Shown here: positions 18,634 through 28,533 of the stretch, piece by piece
Numbering within the stretch: the first letter of the stretch is position 1
How the letters are laid out: each line of letters opens with the position of its first letter
Origin: QAKW01 sp045539335
Lineage (GTDB): Bacteria > Bacillota > Clostridia > Oscillospirales > QAKW01
Assembly: GCA_045539335.1 (NCBI GenBank)
Contig: JAZQFD010000009.1
Span: 1 to 64,000 of the forward strand
Length of the DNA stretch: 64,000 bases
Reading direction: 5' to 3'
Notes under the pieces: model-generated
Told to the model about the DNA's origin: nothing
What the model saw: only the letters and a program-made list of their open reading frames with translations
Database searches by the model: none
Made by a program: the position numbers and the translations under genes

Positions 18634-19487
18634 TATTGGCGCACCTCCTTACGGTGGGTAAAATAAAGCTGCAAGAGGGCAATGGCCGCCACAGCCACAA
18701 AGAAGACCACCGCCATGGCCTGAGCAGTACCATGGGCTTTGGGGGTGGTACCATAGGTATTGCGAATGAGCATGGCCAGCATTTCGGTGGTGCGGAAGGG
18801 CTTGCCGTCGGTCAATGCTAAGTTTTGATCAAAAAGCTTAAAGGAATTGGTCAGAGTTAAGAAGGTGCAGATGGTGATGGAGGGCATCACCATAGGCAGA
18901 GTGACCTTACGCAAGGTCTGCCACCAGCCGGCGCCATCCATTTTAGCCGCTTCGATCAGTTCTTCCGGCACCGATTGCAGCCCTGAGATATAAATAATCA
19001 TCATATATCCGATTTGCTGCCATGCCACCACCAGCACCAGCCCCCAAAATCCATAGGTGGTGCTATAGCTGAGATCTCTGCCAAAAAGAGGGAGCAAGAT
19101 GCCATAATTGATGATCATTTTCCAAATATAGCCCAGCACAATCCCGCCGATTAGATTGGGCATAAAAAAGACGGTGCGAAAAAAATTGGTGCCCCGAATG
19201 CCACGGGTCAGTCCCAGCGCCACCCCAAAGGCCAACACATTGATCAGCAAAACGCTGGCCAGAGTGAAAAGAGCGGTGAACCAAAAGGACTCCCAAAACA
19301 GGCTATCGGCGGTAAAGACACGGGCATAATTGGCAAAGCCCACAAAGGTGGGATCCTCCACGGTGGTATATTCACAAAAAGAAAGGTAAAGCCCCATGAA
19401 AAAAGGGATCACAAAGCCAAACAAGAAAGCAACAAGGGTCGGCAATAAAAAGAGGGGGAACCATCTTTTTAGGGTTTTTACATTCAT
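18633..19487 (-). CDS. Sugar ABC transporter permease, MalF type
   Basis: This 284-residue membrane protein has six hydrophobic segments and the EAA-loop sequence ELIEAAKMDGAGWWQTLRKVTLPMVMP. It pairs with the downstream MalG-type permease. AAGGA lies about 7 bases before the ATG, and the solute-binding protein gene ends 15 bp upstream. The substrate cannot be read from the sequence; the family typically carries oligosaccharides or other sugars. Confidence 0.93.
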   Translation of the reverse strand: MNVKTLKRWFPLFLLPTLVAFLFGFVIPFFMGLYLSFCEYTTVEDPTFVGFANYARVFTADSLFWESFWFTALFTLASVLLINVLAFGVALGLTRGIRGTNFFRTVFFMPNLIGGIVLGYIWKMIINYGILLPLFGRDLSYSTTYGFWGLVLVVAWQQIGYMMIIYISGLQSVPEELIEAAKMDGAGWWQTLRKVTLPMVMPSITICTFLTLTNSFKLFDQNLALTDGKPFRTTEMLAMLIRNTYGTTPKAHGTAQAMAVVFFVAVAAIALLQLYFTHRKEVRQ

Positions 19488-19502
19488 AGGGCTTCCTTTC
19501 TG

Positions 19503-20813
19503 TTAGTTGGCGTTGTTGTACTCGGTTTTCCAGCCGTCTACAAAGGCGGTCTTCACCTTATTCCAAAGGTCATCGGTGGCTCCGCCTTGGGCATAGGCCA
19601 AGAGGGCGGCACCCACTCCATTCTTCCATTGATCAGAGGGGATGGTGGAAAAGCTCCAAGCCACAGGGGTCTTCCCTGCCTCCAAATAACTATTGGCTTC
19701 TTTGATCAGGGGATTGGTGGACTCCACCGCCTTTTTAAAGGGGATCACAAAGCCCATCTCCTCGGCCATGGCCTTGGTGCCTGCCTCGGAGGTGACGACC
19801 CAATTCAAAAAGTTCAGAGTGGCTTGAATATCGGCTTCCGAAGCATTTTTATTAACGCACCAATAGTTTTCACTGCCGGTGCAAAGACCTTGCTTCTCCT
19901 CCCCTTTGGCGCCGATATAGATGGGCAGCATTCCCACATTTTCAGCACCGATTTTCTCTTCCATGGCGGCATTCCATGCCCAGGTGCCATTCTGATAGAA
20001 AACCGCCTCGCCGTTTAAAAATTCATTTTTGGCGTTATCTTCTGTTTTAGCCCCGATTTCGGCGGGGGCGCAGGTGGCATTATTCAGGTAAAGGTCCCAT
20101 ACTTTACGGTAATGATCCAGATAGGTGCCCTCCATCATATCGGCAGAGGTGACCTCCCGATCCATATATTCATAATAAATAGGAAGATTTGCCAGATGGG
20201 TCTTAAACCGCCAATCGGAGGAAGAATCCATGCCCGAGGAGGTAAAGGCGCCCTTAATGCCCAGCGCCTCTTTTTTACTTTGAATATCGGTGACCATGGT
20301 GGAAAAGGATTCAAAATTGCTCACCTGATTCAAGGAAGTGATCTTGGCATCGGGGAGCGCAAAATATCGATCCAAAATGGATTTATTATAGATAATGCCA
20401 TAGGTTTCCACCACATAGGCAATCCCCAAGACCTTATCGCCCTCTTTTAAGGCGAAATCCTCATCGGTCAGTTGCCGATAGAGTTCCGTATCGGAAAGAT
20501 CATAGCAATAGCTTTTCCAGCCGGCAAGGCCCACCGGCCCATTGACCTGAAAAAGGGTGGGCGCATTGGATTTGACAATCTCGGCCGAAAGGGTATCCTC
20601 ATAATTACCGGAGGCGGCGGTGACCACCGTGACCTTCACGCCGGTCTCATCGGTATACGCCTTGGCAAGAGATTTCCATTGAGCATCCTGCTCCGGCTTG
20701 AAATTGAGGAAATAGACATCACCATCGGTATCCTTTCCCCCGCTCATCCGCATGCAGCCGCCCAGCCCCAGCAGCAAGGCAACCGCACAAATCATTGCAA
20801 TTACTTTTTTCAT
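19503..20813 (-). CDS. Extracellular solute-binding lipoprotein (family 1)
   Basis: A lipoprotein signal peptide (MKKVIAMICAVALLLGLGGC, lipobox LGGC) is followed by a sugar-binding fold with YFLNFKPEQDAQWKSLAKAYTDETGVKVTV at the mature N-terminus and ENYWCVNKNASE and FLNWVVTSE blocks further on. A longer reading frame upstream was rejected because AAAGGAGG sits nine bases before the ATG at 20813. The mature protein is about 415 residues, the usual size. It delivers the sugar to the two permeases encoded downstream in the same operon. Confidence 0.92.
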   Translation of the reverse strand: MKKVIAMICAVALLLGLGGCMRMSGGKDTDGDVYFLNFKPEQDAQWKSLAKAYTDETGVKVTVVTAASGNYEDTLSAEIVKSNAPTLFQVNGPVGLAGWKSYCYDLSDTELYRQLTDEDFALKEGDKVLGIAYVVETYGIIYNKSILDRYFALPDAKITSLNQVSNFESFSTMVTDIQSKKEALGIKGAFTSSGMDSSSDWRFKTHLANLPIYYEYMDREVTSADMMEGTYLDHYRKVWDLYLNNATCAPAEIGAKTEDNAKNEFLNGEAVFYQNGTWAWNAAMEEKIGAENVGMLPIYIGAKGEEKQGLCTGSENYWCVNKNASEADIQATLNFLNWVVTSEAGTKAMAEEMGFVIPFKKAVESTNPLIKEANSYLEAGKTPVAWSFSTIPSDQWKNGVGAALLAYAQGGATDDLWNKVKTAFVDGWKTEYNNAN

Positions 20814-20870
20814 AGGTTGTTCCTCCTTTGAATTTATTACTATTTTTGGTTGATTTGCGGAGGAATATAC

Positions 20871-20907
20871 AAAAATAAAAAAATCCACACACATATCGTG
20901 TATGGAT
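20871..20907 (-). terminator. Terminator after the 139-aa unknown gene
   Basis: A 10-bp stem with one G-U pair (20883-20892 with 20898-20907), directly beyond the stop codon, is followed by a long T-rich run on the minus strand. Confidence 0.75.
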
Positions 20908-20908
20908 C

Positions 20909-21328
20909 TTAAAGAATACCAAGTACATCATAAATTTTTTCTACATCAGCAGTTTCAAGAAAAGCATTCATTTTAAAAAAACATAACGTTTCCTGTTTGA
21001 CATTCTCCGTCATCTCATCGCAGGAACGCTTAAATTCATTTAGAGAACCGTTAAAGTTCATTCGTCTGATCGCTTTTGCGAATTTACATCTTAACACCCG
21101 CTGAATCATTTTTTCTAATTTCGGACGTTCTTGAAAGCCTAATTGACGATGATTAATGCTTCCAACTGAAAAGTTATCCACAATGACAAAGCGACGCCCC
21201 TTTTCTGCTCGTTCTTCTCTATATCTAAGAATCTCCGCCAGTTCCTCCGACTCCAGCTCATAAAAATATGGGATCGTTTGATCTTTTATATCATAGCTAT
21301 ACAACTCGTACCGCATTTTACACCTCAT
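20909..21328 (-). CDS. Unknown protein (139 aa) under strong operator-covered promoter
   Basis: I do not recognise a family. The protein is charged, soluble and without signal peptide or membrane segments. Notable stretches are PYFYELESEELAEILRYREE, RRFVIVDNFS and RRMNFNGSLNEFKRS. Two starts are possible: ATG at 21328 (GGAG four bases upstream) and an in-frame ATG at 21316 with AGGTG. The gene is divergent from a small XRE regulator. It has a near-perfect sigma-A promoter whose spacer is filled by a palindromic operator, and its own terminator. This makes it a tightly controlled single-gene unit, perhaps an antirepressor, toxin-like or stress-response product (speculative). Confidence 0.7.
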   Translation of the reverse strand: MRCKMRYELYSYDIKDQTIPYFYELESEELAEILRYREERAEKGRRFVIVDNFSVGSINHRQLGFQERPKLEKMIQRVLRCKFAKAIRRMNFNGSLNEFKRSCDEMTENVKQETLCFFKMNAFLETADVEKIYDVLGIL

Positions 21329-21351
21329 AAAACTCCAAAAAGAATATTCCT

Positions 21352-21380
21352 ATTATAATTCTTTTACAGAATTATGTCAA
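21352..21380 (-). promoter_or_regulatory. Consensus promoter of the 139-aa gene
   Basis: TTGACA (21375-21380) and TATAAT (21352-21357), both perfect, are spaced by 17 bp on the minus strand. The predicted transcript starts about 17 bases before the ATG at 21328. Confidence 0.8.
21355..21375. promoter_or_regulatory. Palindromic operator 1
   Basis: This is a perfect inverted repeat with arms ATAATTCT and AGAATTAT and a 5-nt spacer. It fills the spacer of the minus-strand promoter. It is probably bound by the XRE protein encoded at 21431-21673. Confidence 0.7.
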
Positions 21381-21394
21381 GGAGGATTGCACAT

Positions 21395-21415
21395 ATAATT
21401 CTTATATAGAATTTA
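21395..21415. promoter_or_regulatory. Palindromic operator 2
   Basis: The left arm ATAATTCT and 5-nt spacer are the same as in operator 1, with right arm AGAATTTA (six core bases conserved). Its centre is 40 bp, about four helical turns, from that of operator 1. It overlaps a TATAAT (21394-21399) on the plus strand and ends 15 bases before the regulator ATG, suggesting autoregulation. Confidence 0.65.
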
Positions 21416-21430
21416 TGTGAGGATGGCATT

Positions 21431-21673
21431 ATGAAAACAAGAAAGCTTGAATACGGAACCTGCAACCTTGTTGGCAAAAATATCGAGCAAAAACGCAAAG
21501 AAAAAGGAATCCCTCAAAAGGAGTTTATCGCACAAATGCAAGCCATGGGTTGCGATATCAACCCCTCCAGTTTTTCAAAACTGGAAGGCCAGCACCGCAT
21601 TGCCACCGATAAAGAGGTTTACTCTGCCGCCAAACTTCTGCGAGTAACAACCGATGAATTATTTCAAAAATAA
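21431..21673 (+). CDS. Small XRE-family DNA-binding regulator (80 aa)
   Basis: This is a single helix-turn-helix domain: NIEQKRKEKGIPQKEFIAQM, then NPSSFSKLEGQHR as the recognition region, then AAKLLRVTTDELFQK, as in cro/C1-type proteins. GTGAGGA lies about eight bases before the ATG. It is divergent from the 139-aa gene, and two matching palindromes lie between them, so it most likely represses both its own and its neighbour's transcription. It ends in a bidirectional terminator shared with dnaJ. Confidence 0.85.
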   Translation: MKTRKLEYGTCNLVGKNIEQKRKEKGIPQKEFIAQMQAMGCDINPSSFSKLEGQHRIATDKEVYSAAKLLRVTTDELFQK

Positions 21674-21700
21674 AAAGGAAAGGGAAACCCTTTCCTTTTT
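21672..21700. terminator. Bidirectional terminator between xre and dnaJ
   Basis: A 13-bp stem (AAAAAGGAAAGGG with its complement) with an AAA loop has A/T runs on both sides and serves the two convergent genes. Confidence 0.85.
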
Positions 21701-22843
21701 TTATTTAAATAATTTGCCCAGTTTATCCATAAAGCTCTCTTTCCGCTCAAAGTTTTTGGCATCAAAGGTCTTGGCCAATTCTTTTAGAAGTTCTTTTTGC
21801 TTTTTAGAGAGATTGCGGGGAATTTCCACCTCGATGGTCACATACATATCCCCCTTGGACTTACTGTTGATACGGGTGATTCCCTTGCCACGGAAGCGGA
21901 AGGTGCTGCCGGTTTGAGTGCCTTCGGGCAGATCATATTCTACCTTGCCCTCCAAGGTCGGAACCTGCAGCTTGGCACCCAGTGCCGCATCGGTGAGGCT
22001 GACGGGGATCTTACAATAAATATCCGTTCCCTGCCGCTCAAACAGCTCATGGGGGCGCACATTCACGCCGATGTAGACATCTCCATCGGGTCCGCCGTTG
22101 ACTCCGGCATGGGCTTGATTCCGCATGGTGAGGGTCTGACCGTCATCAATACCGGCGGGGATGGTGACCTTAATCTTTTTATTCTCGGTAATAATCCCGC
22201 CCTGACAATCGGGGCAAGGAGTCTTGATCCGCTTGCCTCTGCCGCCGCAGGCGGGGCAGGTGCTTTGGGATTGGATATTGCCCAAAATGGTGCGCTGAAC
22301 CGAGGTGACCACACCTCTGCCGCCGCACTGAGAGCAGGTTTCCATTTCGGTGCCGTTTTTAGCACCGGTACCATTACAGGACTTACAGCTCTTACGACGA
22401 CGCAAGGAAAGCTCCTTTTCGCAGCCGAAAGCAGCCTCCTCAAAGGAGATGGTCACAAAGGTTTCAATATCCTCGCCCTTTCGAGGACCGTTGGAACGGC
22501 GACCGCCGCCACCAAAGCCCCCTCCGAAGAAGGAACTGAACACATCACCGAAATCGCCCATGCCGCCCATGCCGCCAAATCCGCCGAAGCCGCCACCGCC
22601 GGCACCGTAATTGGGATCTACGCCGGCATGACCAAACTGATCATAGCGGGATTTCTTCTCAGGGTCTGAGAGAATGCCATAGGCTTCGCTGACCTCTTTG
22701 AATCTTTCCTCAGCGGTTTTATCGTCGGGGTTCAGGTCGGGATGGTACTGCTTCGCCAGTTTTCGATAGGCTTTTTTGATCTCATCATCGGAGGCACTTT
22801 TATTCAGCCCCAAGATCTCATAATAATCTCTTTTTTCTGCCAT
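21701..22843 (-). CDS. dnaJ: Chaperone DnaJ (380 aa)
   Basis: This is the Hsp40 co-chaperone that stimulates DnaK ATP hydrolysis and binds unfolded proteins. The J domain at residues 1-70 contains the HPD tripeptide in KQYHPDLNPDD. A Gly/Phe-rich linker (GGFGGFGGMGG) follows, then the zinc domain with four CxxCxGxG-type repeats (CKSCNGTG, CSQCGGRG, CPACGGRG, CPDCQGG), then C-terminal substrate-binding domains. It is the last gene of the hrcA-grpE-dnaK-dnaJ operon. AAGGTG precedes the ATG. Confidence 0.98.
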   Translation of the reverse strand: MAEKRDYYEILGLNKSASDDEIKKAYRKLAKQYHPDLNPDDKTAEERFKEVSEAYGILSDPEKKSRYDQFGHAGVDPNYGAGGGGFGGFGGMGGMGDFGDVFSSFFGGGFGGGGRRSNGPRKGEDIETFVTISFEEAAFGCEKELSLRRRKSCKSCNGTGAKNGTEMETCSQCGGRGVVTSVQRTILGNIQSQSTCPACGGRGKRIKTPCPDCQGGIITENKKIKVTIPAGIDDGQTLTMRNQAHAGVNGGPDGDVYIGVNVRPHELFERQGTDIYCKIPVSLTDAALGAKLQVPTLEGKVEYDLPEGTQTGSTFRFRGKGITRINSKSKGDMYVTIEVEIPRNLSKKQKELLKELAKTFDAKNFERKESFMDKLGKLFK

Positions 22844-22902
22844 TCAAATTCACCTTGTATGTGGAATTTCCGGACAGAGGGGTTCCTCTGCCCGGAAGGG
22901 GG

Positions 22903-24732
<1,830 letters not shown>

Positions 24733-24752
24733 AATATTTTCTCCTTTACAAG

Positions 24753-25283
24753 TTAATTTGCAGTTTTGACCACGGCGGGTCGAATTACAGTTTCTTCTTT
24801 ATAGAGATAGCCCCGCTGAAAGACTTCCACAATCTCGCCGTCTTTCAATTCGGGATCTTCTATATGCATAATGGCTTCATGGTAATTGGGGTCGAAAATC
24901 TCGCCCTTTTCACCGATAGGGGTGACGCCGATATTCTTTAAAGAATCCAGCATCTGGCGCAGGATCATTTCCACGCCGCTCTTCAGGCTGCCCTCGCCCT
25001 CACCTGCGGCGGCAAGAGCTCGCTCTAAATTATCAATAGCGGGCAGGATGGCGGTGATGGCTTTGGCGACACCGTCGCCCACCATGCGCTCCTTTTCCTT
25101 GGCGGTACGCTTACGGAAATTATCATATTCCGCATACAGTCTTAAATACTGATCGTGCTCCGCATTATATTTTTCTTCCCATTCATTTTTCTTTTTCTTC
25201 TTGGGGGCCGCTTTGGCCTTTTCTTCCTGAGCCTGGGGAGCGGCTTGCTCCTCGGGCGTTACTTGAGTCTTTTGTTCGTCCAT
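24753..25283 (-). CDS. grpE: Nucleotide exchange factor GrpE (176 aa)
   Basis: GrpE releases ADP from DnaK. An acidic/lysine-rich N-terminal tail (about residues 1-40, including APKKKKK) is followed by a long coiled coil with YLRLYAEYDNFRKRTAKEK, then the C-terminal beta domain with GEIFDPNYHEAIMH and VFQRGYLYKEETVIRPAVV. Its start overlaps the hrcA stop by one base (TGATG), indicating translational coupling. Confidence 0.97.
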   Translation of the reverse strand: MDEQKTQVTPEEQAAPQAQEEKAKAAPKKKKKNEWEEKYNAEHDQYLRLYAEYDNFRKRTAKEKERMVGDGVAKAITAILPAIDNLERALAAAGEGEGSLKSGVEMILRQMLDSLKNIGVTPIGEKGEIFDPNYHEAIMHIEDPELKDGEIVEVFQRGYLYKEETVIRPAVVKTAN

Positions 25284-26308
25284 CAGGAACCCTCCCTGTC
25301 TTTTAAATATTGTTCAATACATTTAGCGAAATAGTCGACCTGCGACGCATTTGCACCATAGTCCATCCTCTTTGGACCTAGAAGGCTGATGGCGCCGAAC
25401 CCGGACTTACTGCCATACTTTCGCACAATCAATCCCATATCGCTGAAATTGATACCGGCAATTTCACTACCGATGGAAATGGAAAGTTCCTCGCCTCCCT
25501 GCGTATTCAGGAGAGTGCGAATCTCTTCTTCCTTACTAAGGAAATTCAGCACATTTTGCACCTTATGGACTTCATAGAACTCCGGATGAGAGAGAAGATT
25601 GCTCTGACCGGACACAAAGACCTTGGGGTTGCGAATGGAATTGACCATATTCTTCACAATGCCTGCCACAAAATTCCAATTCTGATGCAAAGCGGAAAGA
25701 CGACCTTCCAGCGCTTCGAAATCCTCATCGGTCAAGCGGGAGAAGGTGACATCCCCCAAGAAGCCGTTGAGCACATCGGAGAGCGCAGCAATATCATCAT
25801 CGCTGGCCAGAAAATAAAAGCGGCAGAAACTATTCTTTACGGTTCCGCTACGAGTGATGGCCACAAGATTCAGGCAGTTATCGGCGGTTTTAACCAATTC
25901 TACCTTAATAATACGATCATCATCGGAATGGGCCATAACCGCTGCAGCGGTATAACCGGTGATCTCGGAGAAACGGGAGAGCGCATGCTTTAAAAACTCA
26001 TCCACATTTCCGGTGGGATCCTCGATGGCTTCTTCGATAATGGCCGCCCGCTCTACCGGCAGGATAGAGGCTTGCAGCAAATGGTCTACATAATAGCGGT
26101 AGCCTTTCTCGGTGGGAACTCTTCCTGCGCTGGTATGAGGCTGCTCCAGGTAGCCCTCTCCTTCCAGCCACGCAAGATCATTCCGAACGGTCGCAGAGGA
26201 AACATTTAAGTTTTCCCGCATAAGGATCAATTTGGAAGAAACCGGCTCTCCGGTATCTACATATGCCTCAATGGCGGCTTTCAGTATGACATTCAGCCGA
26301 TCCTTCAT
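25283..26308 (-). CDS. hrcA: Heat-inducible repressor HrcA (341 aa)
   Basis: HrcA represses the operon by binding CIRCE. A winged-helix N-terminus (LNVILKAAIEAYVDTGEPVSS, NVSSATVRNDLAWLEGEGYL, PHTSAGRVPTEKGYRYYVD) is followed by the GAF-like inserted-dimerisation region and the C-terminal YGSKSGFGAISLLGPKRMDY motif. A GTG at 26317 lies inside the AGGTG ribosome-binding site, so the ATG at 26308, six bases beyond it, is the start. It is first in hrcA-grpE-dnaK-dnaJ. Confidence 0.97.
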   Translation of the reverse strand: MKDRLNVILKAAIEAYVDTGEPVSSKLILMRENLNVSSATVRNDLAWLEGEGYLEQPHTSAGRVPTEKGYRYYVDHLLQASILPVERAAIIEEAIEDPTGNVDEFLKHALSRFSEITGYTAAAVMAHSDDDRIIKVELVKTADNCLNLVAITRSGTVKNSFCRFYFLASDDDIAALSDVLNGFLGDVTFSRLTDEDFEALEGRLSALHQNWNFVAGIVKNMVNSIRNPKVFVSGQSNLLSHPEFYEVHKVQNVLNFLSKEEEIRTLLNTQGGEELSISIGSEIAGINFSDMGLIVRKYGSKSGFGAISLLGPKRMDYGANASQVDYFAKCIEQYLKDREGS

Positions 26309-26332
26309 CCGCAACACCTAACCTTTCAAAAT

Positions 26333-26359
26333 TTAGCACTCGCACCTTTCGAGTGCTAA
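26333..26359. promoter_or_regulatory. CIRCE element
   Basis: This is a perfect CIRCE: TTAGCACTC, nine bases, GAGTGCTAA. It overlaps the predicted transcription start of the hrcA operon and is the HrcA operator. Confidence 0.98.
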
Positions 26360-26366
26360 CAATGAT

Positions 26367-26395
26367 ACTTTACCACTATTTTTCCCCGTTGTCAA
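26367..26395 (-). promoter_or_regulatory. hrcA operon promoter
   Basis: TTGACA (26390-26395) and TAAAGT (26367-26372) with a 17-bp spacer lie on the minus strand, directly upstream of CIRCE. Confidence 0.8.
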
Positions 26396-26427
26396 CACCG
26401 AATTATAAAAAAATTATGAATATTTGC

Positions 26428-26457
26428 TTGACAATTCGTAAACTCTCTATATATAAT
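26428..26457 (+). promoter_or_regulatory. Promoter of the PC4/YdbC gene
   Basis: Perfect TTGACA (26428-26433) and TATAAT (26452-26457) boxes with an 18-bp spacer lie about 44 bp before the GTG start. Confidence 0.75.
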
Positions 26458-26500
26458 ATTATTAATAATATATGAATTATAATAAGAAGGAGGGATCAAG

Positions 26501-26725
26501 GTGGCCGAGTTCAAGTATGAAATTACCGAGCATTTCGGTGATCTGCCCCAAAATGCCAATGGTTGGGCAAAGCAGCTCAATAAAATCAGCTGGATGGAGC
26601 GTCCTGCCAAATATGACCTGAGAGAATGGTCTCCCGATGGCACCAAGATGAACAAAGGCGTTTCCTTTACCGATGAAGAGCTCAAGGCTTTGAGAGATCT
26701 TCTGAACACCCTGAATCTGGACTAA
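26501..26725 (+). CDS. PC4/YdbC-family ssDNA-binding protein (74 aa)
   Basis: This is a small basic/acidic protein of the bacterial PC4 (YdbC) family. Recognisable blocks are FGDLPQNANGWAKQLNKISWMERPAKYDLREWSPDGTKMNKGVSFTDEELKALRDLL; the KYDLREWSPDG strand pair is the family hallmark. These proteins bind single-stranded DNA or nucleic acid as dimers; the role in clostridia is not defined. It starts with GTG, with AAGGAGGG seven bases upstream. It is monocistronic with its own promoter and terminator. Confidence 0.85.
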   Translation: MAEFKYEITEHFGDLPQNANGWAKQLNKISWMERPAKYDLREWSPDGTKMNKGVSFTDEELKALRDLLNTLNLD

Positions 26726-26740
26726 GCGTATAAGCAAAAA

Positions 26741-26776
26741 TACCGCTCAAGATACATTCTTGGGCGGTAGTTTTTT
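26741..26776 (+). terminator. Terminator of the PC4/YdbC gene
   Basis: A 12-bp stem (TACCGCTCAAGA with TCTTGGGCGGTA, one G-U) and a 5-nt loop are followed by GTTTTTT. Confidence 0.85.
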
Positions 26777-26796
26777 CCTATTATATAATATAAAAG

Positions 26797-26830
26797 CAAA
26801 AAAAACCCGCAACATGAAGTTGCGGGATTT
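26797..26830 (-). terminator. Terminator of the DUF3810 gene
   Basis: An 8-bp CCCGCAAC/GTTGCGGG stem with a 5-nt loop is followed by a run of T on the minus strand. It lies just past the stop codon. Confidence 0.8.
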
Positions 26831-26835
26831 TTCAA

Positions 26836-28449
26836 TTAATCATAATCGATATCAACGGAACCATCGTTGGGCAAGGGCTCTTCATTGTATTCATCATACA
26901 ATTCCTGAACCTCATCTCCCCAGCCTTCATTATACTGATAGGTAAAGTTTGCCACCAGATAACGCAGGTAAACATAAGAGGAAGACTTCACCGGCACAAC
27001 CTTATCATCGGAATTATACTTCAAGCCGATGCTTCCCTTATCAACACGGTTCATAAACTCGGAATAGAGAAGCTTTGCCAGTTTCTTATAATCCTCGGTG
27101 CTGGTCTTTTCATCCTTGGAGGGATTCTCAAAGGTCAGCTTGGAGATATTGCCATACATCTTATCCAAAGTGGACACAAAGGCGATGATATCCTTCTTTG
27201 CAGTTTCCTTCAAAGCGGAGCCACAATAGAGATGGATGTTGGGATTAATTCTATAAACGATATTTCCAACTTCCAGATAAGCATCCATATAAGCGGAGTA
27301 CTTTAAGTAATCGGTGTTATAATCCTCACCCTTGGCTTCCAACTGATCGGCATACTCGGTGCAAACCAAGAAAGCGATGAAGCTGGCATCCTGATCATTG
27401 GTGATACCACGCTGCTTAGCAATGGCTCTTGCCACCTGCATGGGAATTACAACCTCGGGATACTCGGGGTTTACCAAAACCTCACCGGTGAAGGGGCTGA
27501 ACATACTGCCAATCCCCATGGAGGTATACAGAGGAGTAGCGATCATTTCCTTCACAACAACCTCGCTGCCCTTTAAGAACTTAAAGTCTTCTGCAGCCAG
27601 ATCATAGCACTCATTCACAGCCTTAGCGATCTCTTCCAAAGATCTGCCGGCGTCGTTATAACGAGAGTGACCGGAGGTGGTATAGTAGAGATTTTCCATA
27701 CCGTCTACTGCAACTTCGTTGAGCTGATCGATATAGAACAGCATGCTACCGTCTAAATGCTCTTCCTTGAAGTAGTTGGGCTTGAAGGCGCCGTTTTCAA
27801 CCTTCTTCAAGTAGGTATTATACAACATCGGACGATTGGTGGTAACGCCAAAGCTCATCACAAACAGCAGATAAGCAAAGCCGAATACAGCCACCAGCGC
27901 ATAACCAAACTGCACCCAATAGCCGGCGATCTTCACACCGTCCTTCTTCGCAACGATGGTCTTATAGATCAGGAAGCCGGCATAAGCCAGGATCCCAACC
28001 AACACCACCACTGCCAAGATCTCCATCAAGGAGATGGGCAACAGATTGGATACTGCAGTAAGAGCACCACGCACACCTGCAGAAAGGGAGGTGGTCAGGC
28101 TCTCGCTGATATTGGGAGAAACCAATGCCAAAATATGGAGAACCAATCCGATCAGTCCCAATCCGGCAAAACACCATTTGATGATGGAACATACGGTATT
28201 GTTCATCAGAATCATCTTCAGTTTTTCTTTCTTGGTGTAGGTGGGCTTCAGAGACTCCAAATCTGCCGCAGCAAATTCGAATCCTTCATCAAACTCCGCC
28301 AAATCCTCCAAGGTAAATTCATTCGCAAGGGCGTCTAATTCCTCTGCAGTGAAGCCTTCTTGCATCTCAAGACCTTCCTCTTGAGTCAGAACTTCTTCTT
28401 GTGCAAGCACTTCATCCTGCAAGATTTCTTGCTTTTCCATATCAGCCAT
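26836..28449 (-). CDS. DUF3810-like membrane protein lacking the metal-binding motif (537 aa)
   Basis: A long acidic N-terminal region (EEVLTQEEGLEMQEG) is followed by three hydrophobic segments (roughly residues 90-115, 140-165 and 180-200) and a C-terminal extracytoplasmic domain. That domain carries GSMFSPFTGEVLVNPEYPEVVIPMQVARAIAKQRGI, then DASFIAFLVC, which aligns with DUF3810 proteins as I remember them. In the family the QRG is preceded by a His-Glu...His metalloprotease-like motif; here it reads ARAIAKQRG, with neither His nor Glu. The ATG at 28449 with AGGAGG six bases upstream was chosen; an in-frame ATG at 28464 overlaps the ribosome-binding site. The function is unknown, possibly a catalytically dead relative. 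Confidence 0.7.
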   Translation of the reverse strand: MADMEKQEILQDEVLAQEEVLTQEEGLEMQEGFTAEELDALANEFTLEDLAEFDEGFEFAAADLESLKPTYTKKEKLKMILMNNTVCSIIKWCFAGLGLIGLVLHILALVSPNISESLTTSLSAGVRGALTAVSNLLPISLMEILAVVVLVGILAYAGFLIYKTIVAKKDGVKIAGYWVQFGYALVAVFGFAYLLFVMSFGVTTNRPMLYNTYLKKVENGAFKPNYFKEEHLDGSMLFYIDQLNEVAVDGMENLYYTTSGHSRYNDAGRSLEEIAKAVNECYDLAAEDFKFLKGSEVVVKEMIATPLYTSMGIGSMFSPFTGEVLVNPEYPEVVIPMQVARAIAKQRGITNDQDASFIAFLVCTEYADQLEAKGEDYNTDYLKYSAYMDAYLEVGNIVYRINPNIHLYCGSALKETAKKDIIAFVSTLDKMYGNISKLTFENPSKDEKTSTEDYKKLAKLLYSEFMNRVDKGSIGLKYNSDDKVVPVKSSSYVYLRYLVANFTYQYNEGWGDEVQELYDEYNEEPLPNDGSVDIDYD

Positions 28450-28533
28450 ATGCGTCCTCCTCATCCGAGTATTGTATATACATATATATATTACATTAAA
28501 TTATACAAAATTTCAAGACTATTTTTACATTTT

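Noticed and set aside
20909..21673. Toxin-antitoxin module
   Set aside because: The genes are divergent rather than co-transcribed, and the 139-aa protein has no known toxin motif; a repressor with one target gene fits better.
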